DNA of 64,000 nt from Diaporthe sp. PMI_573 (lineage: Eukaryota > Ascomycota > Sordariomycetes > Diaporthales > Diaporthaceae), in assembly GCA_021399435.1 (NCBI GenBank), contig JAJTUP010000023.1, positions 1 through 64,000 of the forward strand, written 5' to 3'. Shown one piece after another: positions 56,942-64,000 of the stretch. Position numbers and translations under genes: made by a program. How positions within the stretch are numbered: position 1 is the stretch's first letter; each line of letters starts with the position of its first letter. A model generated the notes under the pieces. The model made no database searches. It was not told the DNA's origin and was given only the letters and a program-made list of their open reading frames with translations.

Positions 56942-57814
56942 ATGGGCATAGTTCTCTCTCTATTTTCACTACTTCGTGCTTCGATTGCACATCAACTGGC
57001 AAAAAGCGACAAGCGACCCACTACTGCTGGAGCTGCTGTATACAGCCCGCTGTTTCTAAACCTGGTTTATGACAGACTTGTGCTAGGGCTGTACTGTTCC
57101 TACGTCTGGCGTTGTCCATCCAAAATCTTGCAAAACCTGTACAACACTCTTGTTGGAGAGCCCCAGACCTCCACGAAAGACCATGCATCGTCGGTAGGCT
57201 CAATCAGTCCGGCCGTTGGCAAGAGAATCCTGGACGTCGGCGTGGGCACAGGCTATTTCTTGGCCTCAACGCCGTTACCCGAAAGCACATCTGTCACTCT
57301 GTTTGACCTCAACCCGGCATGTCTTGAGGCGGCAGTTTTGAGGTGCAAACAATCGCATGCCGGGCTTCCAGGACTCGAAGTCGGGACGGTGTGCGGAGAT
57401 TTCCTTGCGCCGGCAAATAACCCAAATTCCATTCACCAGAAACTGGTCGACTCTCAGCAACGACCTAACCGATTCGATGTTATCATGACTTCCATGCTAC
57501 TTCACTGTGTTCCTGGTCCGCCTCAGCGCAAGGCCACGGCACTAGCATCTCTGGCGAGATTCGTCGAGCCGCAGTCCGGAGTACTAGCTGGAGCAACCAT
57601 ATTGGGCGACCGCGCGGAGGGTGTGAAACACAATCTTCTTGGGCGTTTCATATTGTTCTGGCATAACGCCCTAGGCATGTTCGATAATCGAGGGGATGAT
57701 GTTATAGCTTTCGTTGGCGCCTTACGCGATCAATTCCATGATGTCAAATGGGAGATTGTTGGAACAATTCTTATCTTCCAGGCGCATTTACCAAAGGGAG
57801 GTCAAGAAAATTAG
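56942..57814 (+). CDS. Class I SAM-dependent methyltransferase (PKS cluster)
   Basis: A single-exon 290-aa protein starting at ATG 56942. A hydrophobic N-terminal segment (MGIVLSLFSLLRASIAHQL) may anchor it to a membrane. A family-typical lead AAVYSPLFLNLVYDRLVLGLY follows, then motif I ILDVGVGTGYFLAS at about residues 97-110. The acidic residue after strand 2 is in VTLFDLNPA, motif II is around FDVIMTSMLLHCV, and a C-terminal strand is IVGTILIFQAHL. The fold suits O- or N-methylation of a small molecule. The substrate is probably the PKS product or an intermediate, judged from position alone. It is divergent from the PKS and convergent with the P450-reductase. Confidence 0.88.
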   Translation: MGIVLSLFSLLRASIAHQLAKSDKRPTTAGAAVYSPLFLNLVYDRLVLGLYCSYVWRCPSKILQNLYNTLVGEPQTSTKDHASSVGSISPAVGKRILDVGVGTGYFLASTPLPESTSVTLFDLNPACLEAAVLRCKQSHAGLPGLEVGTVCGDFLAPANNPNSIHQKLVDSQQRPNRFDVIMTSMLLHCVPGPPQRKATALASLARFVEPQSGVLAGATILGDRAEGVKHNLLGRFILFWHNALGMFDNRGDDVIAFVGALRDQFHDVKWEIVGTILIFQAHLPKGGQEN

Positions 57815-57959
57815 TTGGGCAAGGGGCCGGAATTTGTGGTCTCAGGGAGTGTCATTTGACCGACAATTCTATCAAGTAGCTCGAGATACTGTGATATAGC
57901 AGCAGGCTTTGCCAGTATCAAGACACTGACTTACAACTCGCGAGTGAAGAAAATACACT

Positions 57960-60900
57960 TCAAGAAAACACCTCCTCTACATACCTTCCTTCCCATCGCG
58001 ATCCACTATTCGGTGCCAGCTTCTGCCTCCACTGCGCAAGGTACATCTTATAATCCATTTTGCTTTCCTCTTCTGCTAATCCAGCAGGCCGCCCTGCATC
58101 CCGAAGTAGAGGCCCGAGAAGCTGCCACAACTCATCTGCTATCTTCTTTCCAGCACAAATACGTATGGCAGCCCCTAGGTTCTTCCATAGATCCACAATG
58201 AGATCCATCTCAGTCCTTACTGCATCTGTCACATACTGAGGCGACTCTCCCTTGCCTTCACGGCTGTAAGCTCGCCTCACAATGACCACGCCCGCCCTCT
58301 CGGCCTCATCTAATTCTTCGGCGTACATCTCGTCTATACCGCGACCTCTGCAGCCGTAGAAGAGGTAGGCTGGGAATTGATGTGTAGCGGACCGTTCCAC
58401 CGTATCCTTATGCCCCTTATCGACTCGCATGACCAGCTCCTGGATTACGGCACGGAATGGAGCTAGCCCCGAGCCCACTGCGATCATGATGAGCGGAGGA
58501 ATGCCCTGATGCTTCGACTGTGTGGTTCGGAAACCGGGATTGCCGTTGACCTTGGCGTAAATAACGTGCCCTTCTCCAATTTTGGCCAGATAATTTGATG
58601 CGATACCGCCCGGTACTATTGACACTGTGAGTGTCCCATAGCCGGACTTGGTGGCCGGTGCTGATGAGATGGAGTATGTGCGAGGCCGCACAGGAGCTGC
58701 AATCTGCAGAATCGCAGTGAGCGTAAGAGATGAGGCAGGCAAGAGCTCAAGAAGACCTAGTAAGCTTCGGCAAGGCGCGCGGTCGGCCGTCAGTTCGGCG
58801 AGCTGGGATTTCGATTCGTCGTCTCTGGCTGCGGCTGTGAGGATCCGTACTTGTTTGTGCGTCAATTTAGTCGGCAGTTCCACGTAGGCTCCTAGAAGTT
58901 CCGCAACACTGAGTCTTGTGCCATCCTGAACACCCAGAGCACGCCCCGAGCCTATGGTTACCTGAGCATCCCAGGCCATCCCAAGGCGATCCAAGAGCAT
59001 GTTCACAAAATGCGGATCGGCGCGAGGAAGGACCAAGAGATGGTCACCAGGCGCATAGTCAATGCCTGCATCCGCCGGGAAGCGTAACTCCAGGTGATGC
59101 TTGGCAGGAATAGTCATGTCCGGGTTTATAGTCGAGAGCCGTTTCTGCCCCGTGACGACTGCAGGGAAATATCCAGGTCTTACTTGAACGCGGGTAGGAT
59201 GGTTCATTGAGATGGAAAGGCTGCTGCAGGGCATGACTTCCCCTTCGTCAGGTGAGACTCTCATGTTGTACTCCCGATAAAGCGCGGGAAATAAGTGCCC
59301 CTGGCACCAGTCCGCAAAATGCGAGAACGCATCGCCTGTCGCCGCATCTGAAGCTCCCATGGGCACCAAGGGCTTGGCCCCGGAGTTGCCCATCAGCTCA
59401 TGCACAAGCGCAGGGACTTTCTGGTAGGTGTCTTTCCAGTCTGAGTGGCCGCAACCAAAAACTGCATACTTCAGCTCTGCAAGAGCTCCAGATTGCGCTG
59501 CCATCTTCTCCAACCAGGCTACCATCTCAACGGAATTCGAGGCTGGTGACCCATTGTATGACGCAGCAATCATAATGATGGGGGTTTCCGCCGATAATTG
59601 GCCGATTCCCGAGTCCATTGTGTCCACCACATGCGGCGCGAAGCCTTTGGCGATGCATGTGGAGGCCAGCACAGATGCCAGCGCTTCACAGGTGCCTGTG
59701 TTCGAGCCATGAAGGATCGTGATGGGTTGGCCCTTGGGAGCTCCGTTGATCGTGCGTGGGGGTTTAAGTGATTGCACTTGAGCCCCATGAGTCGATCCCG
59801 GATTTCCGCGATACGTTTCAGCCGTAGCACTCAGATCAGTTGCCTTTAGCCCATAGCGGAGCTTGACTTGCATGTAGAAGCCGTCCGGCTTCACAGAGAG
59901 GTCTGATCGTAGCTTAAGCTCATATGAAGGATCTGCTTTTCTCAAATCGAAATTTTGCAACATTTTGGCCAGAATCTGTTGCCAAAGAGTGTTAGCCACG
60001 ATAATTCTACCACAGTGCTCTCTTTTCCAATGGACTCACAATTAACACCTCTTGCCATACAAAGGTCCGCCCAATACACCCTCGAAGTCCGTTCCCAAAA
60101 GGCTTGAAAGCGTATTCACTTAGTTTAGAGAATTCGTCCCGAAGCATACGCTCAGGCTTGAACTCATGCGAGTCAGAGCCGTAATGGCTGGTGTCTCTCT
60201 GAATAACCTCCAGCGCTGGAGCCAGCACATCGCCCTTGCGGTACTGGTATTTGCCGCCCAGGATTCCGTCATCGTACGGCGTGACAAAGAAGGTCGGGGC
60301 TGTGGGCACGAGGCGAAGCGACTCGCGCATCACGGCTTCCAAATATGGCAGCTTCTGGATGTGGTCTACGTTCAACGCGTCAGAGCCGACCACGTCATCC
60401 ACCTCTTGCTGTGCTTTGGCCAGCTTGTCTGGGTAGTGGCAGAGATAGTAGCATATCGTCGTCAACATGGCCGAGGTAGTCTCATGGCCCGCTGATAGAA
60501 AAGTCAGCATATTGTGAATAATATGCTCATCACTCAGCTTGGCACCCGTTTTGGGATCACACCCAAATACAAGTGCTGACAGCACGTCCTTCCGAGATTC
60601 AGCCTCTCCTCGCCGCCTGCGCTCATCGATCATCTCCTGGCAGACACTGAATAAGTATTTGGTTGACTCTTTGAATTTTTGATCTGCTCGAAAACGGAAA
60701 TATCGAGCAAAATCTGGCAAAGTTGATCGCTTAGCTGCCTCTGCCAGGACAGCATCCACATTTTGAACAAATGGGTGGAGACTGTCATTGCGGTAGAAGC
60801 TGTTGAATCGGAAGTCCAAACACGTCAGAGCCACAGTGTCCAAGGTCAACCGAGTGAAGTCGGAGCCCAGATCTAATCGCGTTCCTTCTGGACAACGCGC

Positions 60901-61561
60901 CCTATATGGCCACAAAAGTCAGGAGGAGTCCATTTGTGAAGCACGAATATGTCAAACTTACCATTTCAGACATAGTTGATCTGCAACGTCTCTCATATCA
61001 TCAAACATATCCCTGATCCTGAACGTCCCGAACAGGGGAAGAAGCAAACGATGAGCCACTCCCCAAGCCTCATTGCCGTGAAACGCTGTGAAAAGTCCAT
61101 CTCCAGTAACAGGACGTAGACGCTCGAGGCCCATCGCCACAAACTTATAAAACTTGGTCTCATCACAAAGCTCACGGCAGAGCTCGGGGGTGCCAACAAC
61201 GATGAATCGATCGCCCAAGACCGATAGCGAGAATAGAGGCCGATATTTCCATGCTAACGATATGACGGAACCCACGAGCGCGTTTACATCCAATTGGAGA
61301 GCATTACCCAGAATAGGAAGTGCTTTCACCGGGTTTTCGTCAGCTAACATATCATTGAAAAAGCGAATGGCGCCAAGACTCACGTTTCGGGCCAGGGATA
61401 GCTTCTAGCTTGACATTTCCATTTTCTTCCTCGCCATTGCTGTTCTTCGGCGCGAACAGATAGCATAGCGACGCTACTATCGCCAACGAGACTATAAGCC
61501 AAGCTGATGGAAAGCTCAATTGCTTCGATGACAAGACTTCCATATTGTTCAACAAATTCAT
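57960..61561 (-). CDS. Self-sufficient cytochrome P450:NADPH-P450 reductase fusion (CYP505/P450foxy type)
   Basis: A bifunctional monooxygenase with its own electron supply. Exons 61384-61561, 60962-61343, 60040-60901 and 57960-59975 give 1145 aa. An N-terminal TM segment (AWLIVSLAIVASLCYLF) precedes the usual IPGPK and ALPILGNALQLD. P450 domain: I-helix SAGHETTSA (near 323), ExxR MRESLR and heme loop FGNGLRGCIG (Cys near 462). Reductase: FMN loop LHGSNTGTCEALA and YNGSPASN, FAD motif RPRTYSISSAP, NADPH segments IMIAVGSGLAPFRA and YLFYGCRGRG, then a C-terminal aromatic/acidic tail. CYP505 proteins typically hydroxylate fatty-acyl chains; Fum6 of the fumonisin pathway is a fusion of this type acting on a PKS-derived chain. 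The specific site here is unknown. A second Met at 61543 is an alternative start. Confidence 0.95.
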
Positions 61562-62350
61562 AAACTACTCATAATTGAAAAAGAGACTTGACACCAAAAC
61601 TCAGCCCTCATTTGGCATTCTCGCACCTGAAGAAAGGCAGCGCTCTCAAAAGCAGCCTGGAAGTACCCAGCTGTCTTCGAGACTACCTAGGTACTCTAGG
61701 CGTCCTATCAGGGATGTTTCTCTTTACCACTATCTCCGGGGCCCCTTGCCGGCGCGATTTACTTTCGAACTCTAAAAGCTAGTATTGCGAGACAATATTT
61801 CCGAAGGCAGTGCTGCCGAGGTAACACGGGTACCTTCCGAGAATGTTGGACCCTTGCCAAGATGCATGTTCCTCAGACCGCCTCCGCCCAGGAAACAAGA
61901 CGTCAAATGTTTTGTGACTACCAACGTTCCGGCGGCTTTTCTTACCCACTAGATCTTAATTGGACTTTATTCTCCGGCACGGTGATAGCGACGATGATGT
62001 GCATGAGTAAACATCCTAGGAAAGCCAAAAACTCAATCGATTATACACCGCATCATTGTAAGACCCACTTTGCACTATAGTATCTTTGTTTTCGAAGATG
62101 GTGCTGACTCGTTGTACACGCATCTACCAGAAGTTGCAAATTCATGATTCGTATTATCGTTTCTTTAAGCGCATATGCTACAAGCGCATGTTTTCGTTGC
62201 ATTGCAAGTTGCTTCGATCCACATGCTCGTCTAGACCAGTGCTCCTTGAAGACAGCCAACATTTCTTGGATCAGCCAATTCACTGCTCGTACGCATTATC
62301 AAGATCACCTCCAAATCCTAAGTGAAAATTAAGCGACACTGCAATCCATA
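61562..62350. promoter_or_regulatory. Divergent promoter region of the two P450 genes
   Basis: 789 bases between divergent starts in the PKS cluster. A CCTAGGTA core lies near 61686-61693. No operator can be assigned to a named factor. Confidence 0.45.
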
Positions 62351-64000
62351 ATGTGGCTCCCGGCAACGTTTGCGACTGCAGAGACGGCAGCGATCGTAAT
62401 CGCCCTGTCCGTTTCCGTGGCGGCTCTCTACCGACTTGCATTGCCCAAACCACTTCCCGGAATACCTTACAACAAAAATGCGGCTCGAAGCATACTGGGC
62501 GACTTGCCAGAGGTGGCCAAGTTCCAAAAGGAAACACGTCTCTTCTGGATTTGGCTCACACAGCTTGCGGAACGGCTACAAGCCCCAATTGCTCAGGTCT
62601 TCTTACGGCCCTTGGGCAAGCCCTACGTTATCGTCACCGACTATCGGGAGGCGCACGACATCCTAGTGCACCGATCCAAGGAGTTCGACCGCGCCGACTT
62701 TTTCAGAGATACTATGGGCCCACTCACCCCAGATGCCCATATTCTATTCAAGACGGACGACAATTTTAGGCTGCACCGCAAGGTGATTGGGGACCTGATG
62801 AGTCCTACGTTCTTACAGAACGTGGCCGCACCCTCACTTTATACCAACCTCTGCAAGCATATTCACTTGTGGAATGCCAAATCCCGCCTGGCACAGGGCT
62901 ATCCCTTTGAAGCCATCGACGACATTTATTACAGCGCTTTCGACGCTGTTACCTCTTTCACCTTTAGTGATAACTTTACCCACAATGCCACGAAGTCACG
63001 TGTGAGCCTCTACAAATCCATGTCTACCGACAAGATTCAGCTACCCGCTGGCAAAGATGAGGCAGTCGTCTTCCCCAAGTCTCCTATTGTGGATGAATTC
63101 GTAGAGGCATTCCGTGAGCTCGCCCTCGTGTACGAAGAGGTCCTGGCTTCTATGTGGCCTAGACTGCAGTGGTTTTTTATTCTGCGACGGCCTAGAGTCC
63201 GTCATGCTGTTGAAGTGAAAGAATCAGTGTTTCACCGAGAAATCGAAGAAGGAATACAACGGCTAGACGGTGGACAGAATGAATCACGCGTCAAGTCAGC
63301 CATGGACCACATGTTGTTCCGAGAAGCTTCTATTGCTTCTAAGGAGGACCGCAAACCAGATTTCCATCGCCGCACGATATATGACGAGGTGAGTACTCCA
63401 TAGGCCACATCCACAAGATGCTCATTTCAAATACTCATTCGGTCTCGCAGCTCATCACGTTTATCTCAGCTGGGCACGACACAAGCTCAACAACGCTATG
63501 CTGGGGGATTAAACTCCTAGCAGACAACCCGTACACGCAAGAGAATATTAGGCGTCAGTTGTTCAAATCTCTTCATCAAGCCCGCGCCGAGAAGCGCTGG
63601 CCAAACGAGCGCGAGATTCTTCGTACTCCTATGCCGTACCTCGACGCCCTGGTAGAGGAAATGCTCCGACTGGCGCAGCCGGTTCCAGGACTCGTTCGCC
63701 AAGCTACCGTGGACACCCAGATCCTCGGCCAGCACATACCCAAGGGAACTGAGGTTTTCATGCCCGTCAACGGGCCCGGCTTCTTCAAACCGGCTTTTCC
63801 GATCGACGATTCACTGCGGACAGCGCAGTGTCTCGAGGCCAAGTCGAGGATCCGCACTTGGCCGGAAGACGGCGGTATGGCTGACTTCAGGCCGGAGCGG
63901 TGGCTGGTCGCCGCGCCTGCGGACGGCTCAGTCCCGCCAGAAGCCACCTTTGATGGGTACGTCTTCGACCAGACTGCAGGCCCCATGATGGCTTTCAGCC
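62351..64000 (+). CDS. Cytochrome P450 monooxygenase, 5' part (3' truncated by window edge)
   Basis: Exon 1 is 62351-63388 and exon 2 starts at 63451 and runs off the window; about 530 codons are visible. The N-terminus has a membrane anchor (AAIVIALSVSVAALYRLAL) and the Pro-rich hinge PKPLPGIPYN. The C-helix region shows DDNFRLHRKVIGDLMSP. Splicing links TIYDE to LITFISAGHDTSSTTL, the I-helix with the acid-Thr pair intact. ExxR is EEMLRLAQPVPG, and the PERF-like motif is ADFRPERWL. The heme Cys lies beyond the right end. It is the fourth gene of the cluster and divergent from the P450-reductase, so it probably oxidises the same product; the position oxidised is unknown. Confidence 0.92.

Overview
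The window reads as nuclear DNA of a filamentous ascomycete (Pezizomycotina, most likely Sordariomycetes). Genes carry short GT-AG introns of roughly 45-200 bases, intergenic spacers are long, and the tRNA-Tyr has a eukaryotic-type intron and a C1:G72 pair. The gene set is typically fungal: NTE1, a GPI-anchored GH17 glucanase, a Clr5-domain protein, a PTH11-like receptor, a highly reducing polyketide synthase (PKS) and a fused P450-reductase. I can only guess at a genus, so none is named. All splice models were built by eye from frame continuity, splice consensus and family conservation.

Layout. 1-1208: 3' part of a cytochrome P450. 1427-6300 (-): NTE1 lysophospholipase. 8553-10600 (+): Dal5-like MFS permease with eight introns. 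11480-16428 (+): full-length ABCC transporter. 16993-18615 (-): GH17 endo-1,3-beta-glucanase. 20516-22021 (-): monocarboxylate-type MFS transporter. 22367-23750 (-): a fungal viperin (radical SAM) homologue. 26154-28067 (-): protein with homeodomain-like repeats and a C2H2 finger. 28667-29541 (+): nucleoside monophosphate kinase. 29.5-35 kb: gene-poor, holding AT-rich islands, a tRNA-Tyr, a 15-bp minisatellite and dispersed repeats. 34977-35612 (+): charged single-TM protein. 36183-36377 (+): small cysteine-rich secreted protein. 37266-38933 (-): PLP-dependent aromatic amino acid decarboxylase. 39771-41227 (-): PTH11/rhodopsin-type membrane protein. 42847-43896 (+): orphan protein. 44422-45914 (-): Clr5-domain C2H2 protein. 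46578-47143 (+): small three-TM protein.

From 47480 to the right edge lies a polyketide biosynthetic gene cluster. It holds an HR-PKS of about 2652 aa (KS-AT-DH-MT-ER-KR-ACP), a divergently transcribed SAM methyltransferase, a CYP505-type self-sufficient P450-reductase, and a divergent second P450 cut by the window end. The four genes form two divergent pairs with promoter gaps of about 1.05 and 0.8 kb. Three of them suggest a methylated, oxidised reduced polyketide; the product cannot be deduced.

The most striking accessory region is 22-30 kb. A viperin homologue, which in other organisms makes antiviral ddhNTPs, lies about 5 kb from a UMP/CMP-kinase-like gene, the same functional pairing seen as RSAD2-CMPK2 in vertebrates and next to many prokaryotic viperins. 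The pairing, an atypical multi-pass N-terminus on the viperin, and a pair of degenerate repeats around the kinase make this a candidate fungal nucleotide-based antiviral locus. That role is inference, not shown by the sequence.
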